Part shown: piece by piece, positions 23,633-34,947 of the stretch
How the letters are laid out: each line of letters opens with the position of its first letter
Numbering within the stretch: position 1 is the first letter of the stretch
Assembly (NCBI GenBank): GCA_001792895.1
Contig: MARA01000021.1
Location: forward strand, 248,001-312,000
Length of the DNA stretch: 64,000 bases
Direction of reading: 5' to 3'
Origin: Lentinus brumalis
Taxonomy: Eukaryota > Basidiomycota > Agaricomycetes > Polyporales > Polyporaceae
Notes under the pieces: model-generated
Seen by the model: the letters and a program-made list of their open reading frames with translations, nothing else
What the model was told of the DNA's origin: nothing
The model's database searches: none
Program-made: the position numbers and the translations under genes

Positions 23633-26214
23633 TTCCGTTACCCTCGTCAGTCAACAGTCAACGAACAATCAGCCGATCGCAATCGCGGCCGCTGCCAATA
23701 CCGAACCGGTCTATGATGTCTTCATCGGCTTCAGCGTCGCGGCAACGACCGCCAAGCGGAGTCAGTTATCACCCCGCGATGGCTCCTCAATCCGCACAGC
23801 AGCATCGAGATCAACCGGCGGGACCTCTAGTCAATCCAGCAGCATCCAGACCCCGCGTTAGCTTCTTACCCGATGCAGGCGGTTCGATAGCGTCAACCAC
23901 GACGCAGCCGTCCTACTTACAACCGTCAGTACCACCGCGACGGCCACCGTCTCCGCAAGGACCTCGACAAATGCCGAGACCGTCCCTTCGACCGACCGCA
24001 CAACATCACGGGTATACTACGTATGCGCAGGCACAGTACGTGCCTCCAACGTCTGGCCCCGTACCATCGGTCTCCCAGGCGATGCCGACCTACCCATCGG
24101 CCTCGACGTATCAATACCAGGCACGGCAACCTAGAGCCGTACCTGCAGCGACTTCATACGCGCCTCCAGCACCGACGACTACCGGCCATTACCAGCCGCT
24201 GGTGAATCAGCTGAGTGCATCTACGCACCCGGCCCCGATGCCACCCGCAGCCGTTCCTACCCAGTATCATTCCGCGGCACCGCCGATGAGTCTCCGGGAC
24301 AGTATCGGTCTCGCGAACATCTTAAGGATGATAGACGAGGAGGTTGGCCAACCACCTACGGGATCCATCCCAGATTACCTGAGGTATGCGAAGCTATCTT
24401 CGCCGCCAACGTACGACGGCAAAGACGACGATTCCGAGTTCAATGTGTGGCTCAGCAAGGTCTTGACATATTGTCGACGCCTGCACATAACTGGACCGGA
24501 CTTGGAGCCCGACCGACTCGATGTACTTAGAGGCGCCTTGTCAGGCGAAGCCGCGTCTTGGTTCTACCAGAATGTAGTATCTACACTACGAACTCAGACC
24601 TACTGGACGTTCGAGTCCGTAGTGGCGTCACTGTATAAGCGATTCGTCCTCACCGACGCGTTTCAAGAAGCGAACGTTAAGTTCCATAGCGTCCAGTATA
24701 ACGAGCGAGAAGGCATTGCAGGACTGTATCAGGACATGTGTCACTGGGCGCAGCGTATGCTCGACAGGCCGTCCGAGACGGTCTTCAAAGAGAAATTCCT
24801 GGCCAGCTTGCCCAGGCACTCTGACTACGACCTTACGGTCCTCAAGGGCATTGATATCTTCTCCATAACCAGCCGCGAGCTATATGACGCGGCACTTCGA
24901 GTGGAGACAGCGCAGGCGAGCATGAAGCTCCGCCGTAAGGCGTATGACATCCAGCATAACGGCCTTAGCACTTCGCACAAGAAACCTTCAGTGCAACCGC
25001 CGTCCTCGACACCTACGTCGAGTAGACCATCGCGCCCCAAGCGAATGTTCATCCGTCCTATAGCACGGGGCGAAGGACAGTCCTCGCAAGGACATGTCCC
25101 TCCACAGAACTCCTTCGTCAAGAAGACCTTCCTGGTGCGCAGGAACGCGGGACCTCCTCGACATTCCCAGCCATCTCAACCTCCAAAGTCCTATCCTCCT
25201 CGACCGCAAGCTGGCCCGTCAGCATCGGCGCGACCGTCGAATCCCCAGAAGACTCGTACCTGCTACTCATGTGGCCAGCCAGGGCATTACGCCGGCGATG
25301 CGGTGTGTCCCAAGAGCAACACTCGGATGCATGCGGGACGTATAGAGGACTCCGATGAAATGGCTGGTGAGGGCGAGCTCAATACGCCTACGAGCGACAA
25401 CCACGTCGCTGATGAACAGGAGCTACCGCAATCGGACTTCGAGGACAATCTCGCCGACGTTGAGTCAGCTGAGGAGTATGAGGTTGAGGGCGTGTCCTCG
25501 GACATCGACCATATCGAGCTCTTCTCAGCGACTATCCGACTTGAGGATCCCGACGAGGAGAAGACTTCAGAGGAACTTGCGGACATCGCAGACGACGAAC
25601 TTCAGTTCGCTGCAGCGCGAGTCCTCCAATCGTTCCAGATGCGCTCGGAACCGCCATCCAAGTCCGTCAAGACTGCTTGGATCTACGACTCGCGCGTACG
25701 CAAGCTTACCGACCCGAGAGACCAGCCAGTGCGTGACCGTAACCTCCAGCGACCTCTATGCGCGGAGGTTATGGTTAACAGAGTCCCGGCTTATGCATTA
25801 TTCGATACTGGATGTACAACGGACTCGATATCTCCTACGTTGGCCTTCGTGTCGAGCGCCGATCAAGTCGAACTTGGAGTCCAGATGAATCTCCAGCTCG
25901 GAGCCAAGGGCAGCCGCACCAAGATAAACTACGGCGCGAAAGCTCAAATGCAAGTCGGCCCAGTGAACGAGTCCTACTACTTCGACGTAGTGGACATCAA
26001 TCGCTACGACTTGATCCTCGGCACACCATTCTTCAGCAAACACGACGTTGTGCTGGATTTCAAGAACCGCACGATCTGGGTCGACGGAGTCGAGGTCGCA
26101 CCTTACACCAAGGTCGACGAAGCTTTGCTGCTGCAGAATCGCAAGCAACGCTCCAATCGGGAGCTTAGCAATCAAATGGCAACGGCACTGGCTGCTCAGA
26201 GCAAGCGGCAGTAG
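23374..26214 (+). CDS. gag-pro: Chromovirus Gag capsid, zinc knuckle and aspartic protease
   Basis: Open from 23374 to the TAG at 26212-26214. After a Pro/Gln/Ser-rich part comes the retrotransposon gag capsid domain (about 24370-24960), with the characteristic SSPPTYDGKDDDSEFNVWLS opening and LRGALSGEAASWFYQNV. A basic Ser/Pro linker leads to a zinc knuckle CYSCGQPGHYAGDAVC, in which the last spacing is six instead of the usual four residues. An acidic stretch follows, then the protease with its catalytic DTG in ALFDTGCTTDSIS and the hydrophobic-hydrophobic-Gly block DLILGTPFF. It is in the same frame as the downstream RT. Confidence 0.85.
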
Positions 26215-28850
26215 GGGACCGCGGCGGGAAGCACTGTCGCGGAACCTCCCCACTCCCGCTTCGCGCACACGGTTGGGTCTTCGGGAGGGGAGGAGAACGG
26301 TTCGAGCACCGTTTCGACAACAATAAAGGCGAGAAAGGTGACATCTACGTCACCGGAAGCCCGCATTGTTCCCGGACGACATCAAGGACGACGAGAAAAT
26401 ATGAAAATCCCACAACTGAATCCACGAAGAGGACCGTCATTACACTCTTCCGTAGAGCCGAAGACGGGAATCTCGGGACTTCCGGACCCTTTCGGAGCCC
26501 ATCAGCTATTCACTATGGTCATCCAGGACTATATTGAAGACGAACAGATTCGGAAGACTCATCGCGAACCTGCGGAGCCGGGCAGCGAAGAGGATCGATT
26601 ACAACAACTACGAGACAAGTGGCTAGCGGAGTACGACGATATGCTACGTCCGCCGCCACCAGGTCTGCCTCCTTGGCGAGAAGTCAACCATCGAATACCT
26701 CTCATCGACGAGAGTAAACAGTACCGATATCGACTACCTAGATGCCCAGAAGCAGTTCAGGAAGAACTGATCAACAAAATCCGCAAGTACACCGATGCTA
26801 TGTGGTGGAAGATGGAGAACGTTCAGCAAGCTGCTCCGCTACTGTGTGTAGCGAAGAAGAATGGCAAGCTACGCACCATCGTAGATGCTCGGCAGCGGAA
26901 CGACAACACTGTCAAGGATGTTACGCCCTTACCGGACCAGGACCGTATCCGCATGGACGTCGCGAGAGCTAGGTATCGCTCGAAGATTGACTTATCGGAC
27001 GCGTACGAGCAAGTGCGCATCGAGTCCGATGACGTCTGGAAGACAGCGTTCTCCACTCCATATGGCACCTTCGTCAGCCTCGTCATGCAACAAGGCGACT
27101 GCAATGCGCCTGCAACATTCCAGAGGCTGATGACCACCATATTCCGCGACTTCCTTAGTCGGTTCGTGCACGTATATCTGGACGATATATTCGTGTACTC
27201 GGACTCTATCGAGGACCACGAAAAGCATCTCAAGTTGGTCTTCGATAAGCTTCGAGAGGTCAAACTCTACATCAGCAAGTCTAAGTGCGATCTATATTCC
27301 AAGCGTATGGATTGCCTGGGTCACATCATTGACGACCGCGGCTTGCACGCTGATGCGGACAAGATGGAACGAATCCGGAACTGGAGGCAGCCCCGCTCGT
27401 ACAACGAAGTACAGCGGTTCCTAGGGCTGGTCAACTACCTTGCTCCATTCATGCCCGACGTCTCGGGCTATACTACACCGCTCTCGGACATGGAGCATAA
27501 CGACAGGCCCTTCGTTTGGCGTCCGCTTCATCAAGCCTGCTTCGAGAAGATCAAAGCGAAAGCATGTCGCACGCCTATCTTGAAGCCGATCGACTCACGG
27601 AAGCCCGAGCCAATATGGCTCATCTGCGATGCCTCAGTATATGGCATCGGGGCTCTCTACGGCCAAGGAGAAGACTGGCGGACTTGCCGTCCAGCGGGAT
27701 TTCTATCGAAGAAGTTCTCCAGTGCTCAACGCTCGTACCATACGTACGAGCACGAAGCACTGGCCATCCTCGAAGGACTCATGAAATGGGAAGATAAGCT
27801 ACTCGGACGCAAGTTCACTGTGGTCACGGATCACAAAGCTCTCGAATTCTTCAAGCGGACTACGAGCCCGAACAACAGGCAAATCCGGTGGATGGAGTAC
27901 ATGGCTCGGTTTGACTACGAGGTACAGCACGTACCCGGCAAGGAAAACCGAGTCGCCGACTGCCTCTCGCGCTACTACGAGAACGACAATGTCGACGAGC
28001 TCCATCCCATTCACAACTACGTGAATGCTGATGTTCGCCTCGACCCTGACTGGGATGACTTACCTGGGAATCGCATTCTCGAGCTCAAAGCTGGCCGAGT
28101 AACTCGTCAGAACCCCACGGGACTTGAACCCAAGGAGCGCGATGCACATCGACTCCAAATGAGGGTTGAACCTCGCGTACTCGAGGCTGAGGAGATGGCC
28201 GCCGCCGCAGCCAAGGTTCATGAGTCGCATTCGAACGACTCGACGCAGTCGCCATCTACGACGCAGTCGGACCACCCTATGGAACCCAACCCGTCAGTAT
28301 GGGATGCCATGGCTAATGGACCATCGCTCCGGAAGAAAGTTGAAGGACTTGCCGGGTTCATGGACGTGCTCAGGACGAGCTATGAGTCTGACCCGCTATT
28401 CAACAAGGTACTTCAGTCGCCGAGCCAGTATAAAACTTTCCGTGTCCGCGACGGGTTCATCTATACGACGAACCGTCGCGGCGACGAGGTTCTCTGCATT
28501 CCCGCGTCAAGTACAAGGGTCGCACGACTACCCAGCTTATACTGGACCAAGCCCACGAGACTCTCGGTCATTTCGGAGCCCAGCGAACGTCGGAATACGT
28601 CCGCCGCTGGTTCTGGTGGCCTAAGTTAGGTCTCGAGGCCGATCGCTTCTGCATCTCGTGTACGAGATGCCAGGTCGCGAAGTCTCGCAACCAACTCAAG
28701 CCTGGCTTCCTCCATTCCTTACCTATCCCTGTACGGCCCTGGGTTTCCATCGGCATGGACTTCGTCGGCCCCTTCCCTCGAGCAAATGGCTACGATTACC
28801 TTTGGGTCATCGTGTGTCGTCTCACATCTATGGTTCACCTCATTCCCGTC
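26215..28850 (+). CDS. pol: Chromovirus pol: RT, RNase H and N-terminal integrase
   Basis: It continues in the protease frame straight after the TAG, with no other stop until 28629. RT landmarks are SKIDLSDAYEQVRI, the Gly-Asp-Cys-Asn-Ala block QQGDCNAPATFQ and the catalytic HVYLDDIFVYSD. RNase H follows with LICDASVYGIGA, YHTYEHEALAI and VVTDHKALEFF. The integrase zinc domain lies after 28440. A single base seems lost near 28509 in the run 'TCAAGTAC'; one extra A would carry the frame into the HHCC part (H-x-x-x-GHFG, CISCTRC) and the first catalytic Asp in MDFVGPFP. The frame is then interrupted at 28850 by the foldback element. The enzyme set is complete in content but broken in frame. Confidence 0.88.
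28843..28850. repeat. 8-bp target duplication of the foldback element, left copy
   Basis: TTCCCGTC, repeated at 31176-31183. Taking out the insert with one copy rejoins the integrase frame exactly at the LIPV/HTT junction. Confidence 0.85.
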
Positions 28851-28866
28851 AGCTGCTGTTGTAGTT

Positions 28867-29241
28867 CTATTGCAATAGAGACCGGTAAATAGCCTGCGCG
28901 CTATTGCAACACGTACCGGCTCCTGTGTACAGCCACCCCGGAGGCTCCGGGAGCCACCATATTCTGCCTAATTAGGCAGCTGAGCTAATAGCCAGCCCGG
29001 AGGCCTCCTTCTTGGGCGCTTTTTTGGCTCTTTTTGGCCTCTACAGCCACAACAGCCCCGGAGCCCATAGTGGCTGTGCTATACCAACCTCCCAGCGCTT
29101 TTTTCGTGTTTTCTGGCCCAATATGGCAACTTACTGATGATGGTGCTGCAGTGAATGTTCCTGCCACCTTATTACCTTCAGTTCTTATCCGTTTTACATG
29201 AAAGTAGGTGCAATGGATTCGCATTTTGATGCCCTATCCAC
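28867..29241 (+). repeat. Foldback element, left inverted repeat
   Basis: 375 bp, near-perfect inverted copy of 30784-31158. It contains runs such as CCCGGAGG and the word CTAATTAGGCAG. Both arms carry the same 79-codon open frame, which is a by-product of the repeat. Confidence 0.88.
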
Positions 29242-30783
29242 TGGTGCTATGTAAAATAGGTGGCATGCCTTCACAACTGCTGCATACTCACAATACTACT
29301 GAAATACAGTCACATACAGTAAATAGTGCATATTGCGGTTACCTTCTATTCAATCTTGACATGTCTAACATGTCTGAGCAGGCAGAAAGTGTCTCCATTT
29401 GATGTCATCTGTTGTAGCACCATATAATCCGGTAAAATGAAGTACTTCTGCTAGATCAACCTGCTACTTTATAACCTCCACCATGTCCATAGTTGTTCCG
29501 TTTGCCCTGCAATCATCTACATACTAGCAGACAATATATTATAATCTTTATGTATAGTGGCCAACCATATACCATTTACAATGGCTTCATAAATTTGGGG
29601 TTTATGTTGGTACCATGACTTGGGAGGAAACCAAGCCTAATGAATGAGCTCATGATGTACATAGAGATCATTGCATAACCTATAATACAGCAGACATACA
29701 TGTACCCAGTCATAACTCAATTTCCCTTATCGGGCTTGGATTGATTCACTGGTGTTCTTATCAATAACCAGCAATGGTTGGCAGATCACCACATGTTGCC
29801 TGCATAGATAATCATTGTGATGCCACCAATAGGATATACAAATATGCAGCTTTTTGGCACAGTTTTTGCCATGCGAAACGGAGCACTAAACACTGAGATA
29901 TAAGCCAGATTGTCGAAAAAGCGCCCAAATTAAGACCCATCTTAATGTTCTGCATCATTGTTGACACAGATCCAGCCATTGCAACAAGTGTATGGTGCCA
30001 TAAATGGATGCACAGCATAGTATACAATATATATCTTGACTTCTGAGACCATGTGGTATGTGGGCAGATGGGTAGAACTTGAATATCAGTTGCTGCAGTA
30101 GGCCATCTTCCTGGTCATTCTGTACCACTCATATCAACATCTTTCCACCTAAAAATCTTCAAACACATTTATTGTAGCACCATCCAATGTGACCATTTCT
30201 GTGGTACAGATCTGCTTATCAGGCCAAAACTGGTGGAGTTATAGGCCATTCTTTCCTAACACTGATAAGGCCCTATAGATATTGTTTGTTGGCGGATAGA
30301 GCTGAAATTTGCTATACATGTAAACCATACCAAGGCCATAATATTTACCAAGTTCTGTAAAGTTTGAACTCCAAGAATGCAACATATCAGTGCAAGAATG
30401 TGCAGGCTTGCAGCAATAAGGGTTTTGCTTAAGTGTGGCTAGTATATGCCATCTATTGCATTGCAATGGAGTCCATATCATTGAAATAGTATTTATGTAT
30501 ATTAGTACCAGTTGACAGAGCAGACGGTGAAGTACTGAAACCAATACAAGGCTGGTCCTGAGAAATACATCTAGGGTGTTAATAGTACACTGATGTATCA
30601 AGTTAATATATATAGTGCCTCATCAGAAAGCAGCATTTGATCCCTCTTTGTGGGACCCAAAGTGTGAAAATTGAACAAGATATGACCCCAGTGTGTATGA
30701 TGTTGTCTTTATATGCCCATTTTATTGATCAAATCCACCATACAGCACCTGTATATCGGATATTCGGGTATCTCATGATCTAG
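29242..30783. other. AT-rich core of the foldback element
   Basis: 1.54 kb, clearly AT-richer than the surrounding retroelement and host DNA. The only longer frame is on the minus strand at 30239-30601 (120 codons). It contains a protein-like stretch, NFTELGKYYGLGMVYMYSKF, so part of the core may descend from a coding sequence, but no family was recognised. 'TTGTAGCACCAT' occurs twice, near 29411 and 30172. Confidence 0.5.
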
Positions 30784-31158
30784 GTGGATAGAGCATCAAA
30801 ATGCAAATCCATTGCACCTACTTTCATGTAAAACGGATAAGAACTGAAGGTAATAAGGTGGCAGGAACATTCACTGCAGCACCATCATCAGTAAGTTGCC
30901 ATATTGGGCCAGAAAACACGAAAAAAGCGCTGGGAGGTTGGTATAGCACAGCCACTATGGGCTCCGGGGCTGTTGTGGCTGTAGAGGCCAAAAAGAGCCA
31001 AAAAAGCGCCCAAGAAGGAGGCCTCCGGGCTGGCTATTAGCTCAGCTGCCTAATTAGGCAGAATATGGTGGCTCCCGGAGCCTCCGGGGTGGCTGTACAC
31101 AGGAGCCGGTACGTGTTGCAATAGCGCGCAGGCTATTTACCGGTCTCTATTGCAATAG
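30784..31158 (-). repeat. Foldback element, right inverted repeat
   Basis: Inverted partner of 28867-29241, ending in CTATTGCAATAG at 31158. Mismatches seen are at the base corresponding to 29217 and a few bases before the inner end. Confidence 0.88.
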
Positions 31159-31175
31159 GTGCACACCATATGGTG

Positions 31176-31183
31176 TTCCCGTC
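31176..31183. repeat. 8-bp target duplication of the foldback element, right copy
   Basis: TTCCCGTC, matching 28843-28850; it overlaps the first codons of the downstream integrase part. Confidence 0.85.
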
Positions 31184-32176
31184 CATACGACCGATACTGC
31201 GGCAGATCTAGCTGCCGTGTATATGCGCGAAGTTGTCCGACTGCATGGATTACCAGAATCCATCGTCTCCGACCGAGACTCGAAATTCACTTCGAGATTC
31301 TGGAAGGAGTTGCATAGACTCATGGGGACGAAGCTTCTCATGTCCACCGCGTTCCATCCCCAGACTGATGGCATGTCAGAGCGAACGATATGTTCCGTCA
31401 CGCAAATATTGCGAGCCATGGTCATGCCAGACCAGCTCGACTGGATCGACAAGGTCCCTATGGCTGAGTTTGCTATCAACTCATCTACGAGTGCTTCTAC
31501 GGGCTTTGCACCTTTCGAGCTCAATTATGGCTATCTACCCAGGACCATGTCTGGTATCCAGACTGACACTCAGTATGTCGGCGTCCAAGAGTTTGCGCAA
31601 CGAGCACGGGCAAACCTCGAAATGGCACATGACGTGCTCATCGAGAGTCGCGTCAACCAAATGCATTATGCGAATCAACACCGGCAGCAGGAGCCCGACT
31701 TTCACGTCGGAGACTTGGTTTATCTGGCAACGAAGAACTTGTCTATGCCGAAGGGACGTGCGAGGAAATTAGTTCCGAAATACATAGGTCCTTACAGAAT
31801 TTCGAACGCGCATCCCGAGACGTCTAGCTATACGCTTGAGTTATCGTCGGATTTGCTAGACCGGGGAATACATCCTACATTTCACGTGGATCTCCTGCGC
31901 AGGCATGAGCCAAATGACGATGTGTTGTTTCCTCACCGAGACTCACGCCCGTTCTACGACATTGGTGTCGAGGATGACCAGGAGTGGCTGGTGGACGAGG
32001 TTATTGACCACCGATGGGTGGACAATAAGGTGCAATTATTACTTAAATGGACCCATGGCGATACCACGTGGAAGTGGTATAAGGACTGCAACGACCTATC
32101 CGCCGTTGACGAGTACTTCCGTCTACAGGGCGTGAAACATTGGAAGTCTTTGCCTCGAGACGCGTCTGCGTCCTGA
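31176..32176 (+). CDS. Chromovirus integrase C-terminal part with chromodomain-like tail
   Basis: Continuation of pol after the foldback element. It has the second catalytic Asp in VSDRDSKFTSRFW and the Glu in HPQTDGMSERT, completing a D-D-E set with the Asp before the insert. A GPY/F-like region follows (KLVPKYIGPYRI, then GIHPTFHVDLLRRH). The C-terminus, WLVDEVIDHRWVDNKVQLLL and the TWKWYKDCNDL segment, fits a chromodomain, which in chromoviruses guides insertion to marked chromatin. It is separated from its own N-terminus by 2.3 kb, so it cannot be made as one protein in this copy. It ends at a TGA at 32174-32176. Confidence 0.85.
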
Positions 32177-32324
32177 GCGCGTTGCGCGCCACATCATGTG
32201 ACCGCGTTTGGGCGCTCGCGCCCCAACACGCCTAATTGGCGGACTTATGCGAATTGTGAAGTCCGCCCGAGCCAGCCGACGCGTCCCCTACGCCCACCAC
32301 CACCATCATCGCCAGCTCACCACC

Positions 32325-34738
32325 ATGAGCCAGCACCCCGGCACATCCCAACACGTCGGCATGAACGTCGACGACGACAACGGCCCCCAACCACCCCAGC
32401 AACTTGCTGGAGGTGCTCCATCATCTACGATGGGTGCTCCTCCACCAAGCTACCACCAACCACAGGCATCGCAGTACGCAATGCCGCCCCAACACCACCC
32501 CTACTACACGCTGCCCTCGCCTGCGTACGGACAGCCACTGCCGTACCAGGGCCAATATACTACGGCGTTCGTCCCGCAACCCACCACGGCGCCACAGCCG
32601 TTCGCCCCGCCGTCCGGTATGCCACCGCTCATGCCGCTGCCGTCCGTGACGCACCACCAGCCCCTCGAGTGGTCTTGCCCCGACTACACGCGACTAGTCA
32701 TCATCCACGACGACCCTCGATGCCCTCCATGCATATCATACCTTCGCCACAGCGAGGCCGCCGCGTCCGATCCTCAGTACAACCAGGTGCATGAGGACGC
32801 TCGGACGCGTCAACAAGCGGCGTACTTCGAACACTTCCAACGTTATAGGGGGGAAGGGCGCAGTGACGAGACTGCTAGGTTGAGGGAAGAGAACAGGAGA
32901 TTGAGGGAGGCTGAAGAAGAGGATAGTAGGAGGTTCCGGGAACGCGAGCAGGAGCTCCTGCGGCGCATAGACCTGGCTTGGGAAGCTCACGACGAGCAAG
33001 AACGCCAGGTTCGCGACCTGCGCGAGCGATGCGAGAGACTGCAAGCAGATGTCGACCGCCAACTGAGGCGAGAGCGATTTGAACGAGTTACAGAGCACCG
33101 CCGATCGCGATCCCCGCGCCCTCGCTCGCCGTTGCCACGACGCGATGATCAGTACGATCGTCGACGTGCGTCGCAGCGACCTCGCTCTCCGCCGAGAGTG
33201 AGCTCGTCACGACGACCGCCCACTCCGCCTGGACTGTCGCGCATGCCATCGTTATCCAGCAGACGCGAGACGCACCCACCTCGTCATCAGCCACTGCAAG
33301 TTCGTTTGCCATCGTCTAGGCCGGAGTTCGTGCAAGGCTCGTCGCGTTCCGAGAACACTGCCCCATCCATGAGGCCGTCGACGAACCCTTCTACACCGGC
33401 GTTCGGTATGGGCTCTACAAACCTGCTACAGATTAGCTATGACGACCTCTCGGACGACAACGGCGAGGAGTACGTGGTTGAGCCAGACCAACCTGTCAAC
33501 ATGAAGGAGGTTCAGCACCGCCTCACCAACCAGAGCATGAGGAAGGCACGCCGACCTAAGCGGGACCAGACATGGCACGACAAGGACCGCACTGCGTTCT
33601 CGCCGGTCCCAGGTCGGCCACAACCTACCCCGCCGCCACTCGCTGACACAGTACCACAATCGACGGTGGAAGGCGGCTGGCCGACTGGACTTCAGCCCGT
33701 TCACAACACGGACGTCAAGCTGGCGAGTTCATGGTACAACTACGTACCTATGACACCGCCGCAGGCGTGGGCTCTCATGGAAGAGGCCCGCAGCCAGATG
33801 GCTGGAGCCCTGTACCGTGTTCGTCACCTCATTCAGCAGGTCGACGCATACAACGGTTACATGGGCGTGCCTGGGATGGCCTGCCTCAAGACCAACTGGA
33901 GAGGCACGAATTCGAGACCGCGAACGAATGTTCCGCGTCGTTGCGAACCTCGAGCAGGAATAGCAGACCCTCGAGCAACCCCAGTCGCGCCGCAGCTGTT
34001 GAGGTGTGGGAGCGGTATTACACCGACTACCCGTGGTCCATCCCGACGCAGCTCCGTCCGGACCCTTCCAACGAACGCGCCGTCCCTTCGCGAAATGTCA
34101 TCGAGGGCAACTTGCTCATCCGGCGGGTGATACCTTCCACGCGATCGTCCGAGTCGTCCATGCGGGCATCGCTGCTCGACTCCGTCATCCGACTGTTCTC
34201 AGTCCATGGCTTGTTCGGCCAAATCGTGCAACGCGGAGGCTACCCACGAGGACCTACGGAGAACCTACGGCCTTTTCCCACCAACTTAGGTCTCGCGAAC
34301 GTCAACGAGTTCGACGTTGCGCGATGGTACGCGCGGTGTGGGGTCTCCGATCGCTCGGTATTGCTTATGAGCCACGTCGCGCGCATGTACCGCAACGTTA
34401 ACCTCGGCCGACCTGCGAACAGCGTCGAGCCTTGGCCGTACCCTCCGACGTCAATCACGGCCTTCGACCATGTTCCCACCGAGACCGAATTGCCTGCAAT
34501 GCCATTCCCCGACCTCGTCGACGTCACCATGACCGACGCAGTGGACGCTCCGCCGGCTGAGGGTACTGAGAACGGTGACGGCATAACGACCATCCCCGCT
34601 ATTGGTGCTCCAGCAGACAGTCCCACCGTCGACGGTGTAGCGGGCAATCAACACGTTGAGCTCCCAAGCGAGGTGCAAGCCGGTGACGGCATAACGTCCG
34701 TCCCCGGCGCACCAAGCGAAGCGATGGAGCACGAATAG
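32325..34738 (+). CDS. Extra chromovirus reading frame between integrase and 3' LTR
   Basis: It lies 148 bp after pol, in the same direction, and ends 160 bp before the 3' LTR, so it belongs to the element. The N-terminal 150 residues are Pro/Gln/Tyr-rich, then comes a long charged coiled coil (about 32850-33080), an Arg/Ser/Pro-rich basic part (about 33080-33330), a conserved-looking middle (TNLLQISYDDLSDDNGEEYV; VPMTPPQAWALMEEARSQM) and a globular-looking C-terminal part (AAVEVWERYYTDYPWSIP; LLDSVIRLFSVHGLFGQI). The frame breaks between about 33890 and 34000: two small indels and a TAG at 33961. It is not a retroviral envelope: no signal peptide or membrane anchor. Function unknown; the coiled coil and basic part suggest nucleic acid or particle binding. 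Confidence 0.75.
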
Positions 34739-34887
34739 CTGTCGCGCTGCAATACGACTGAAGGACTCGACCCTCCTGATCGCGCCGACGACGATTACTG
34801 CCTTTTATGCTGATATCACGGACTATCCTACGATACTAATCGCTACATCACGTAGCCTATTGTTCCTAACGTACCCTAGTGGGTCCT

Positions 34888-34898
34888 GGAGGGGAGGA
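34888..34898 (+). other. Polypurine tract
   Basis: GGAGGGGAGGA directly abuts the 3' LTR, the expected primer for plus-strand synthesis. Confidence 0.85.
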
Positions 34899-34947
34899 TG
34901 TAAGGCATCTAAGCCTTACTAAGTAACCTCATCAATGCACAAATGTA

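Larger units (their letters stand above)
28851..31175. mobile_element. Non-autonomous foldback-type DNA element inside integrase
   Basis: 2325 bp between the two TTCCCGTC copies. It contains two 375-bp inverted repeats with about two mismatches (28867-29241 and 30784-31158), set 16 and 17 bp in from the ends, around a 1.54-kb AT-rich core. The inverted repeats begin with the palindrome CTATTGCAATAG. The outermost 16-17 bp are only loosely complementary (shared CA and TG-TGT positions). No transposase frame is present, so it must be moved in trans. An 8-bp duplication is known for hAT and for KDZ/Zisupton-type elements; which group it belongs to cannot be decided here. Confidence 0.82.

Noticed and set aside
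28985..29224. Identical 79-codon frames in both foldback arms as a conserved small gene
   Set aside because: The two frames are the same inverted repeat read twice; no start context or homology supports a protein.
28867..31158. Reading the palindromic CTATTGCAATAG borders as the true ends of the foldback element
   Set aside because: No target duplication flanks these points, whereas moving out 16-17 bp gives the matching TTCCCGTC pair and restores the integrase frame.
32208..34738. Extra chromovirus frame as an envelope gene
   Set aside because: No signal peptide, no membrane anchor and no Cys pattern of a glycoprotein; coiled coil and basic regions instead.
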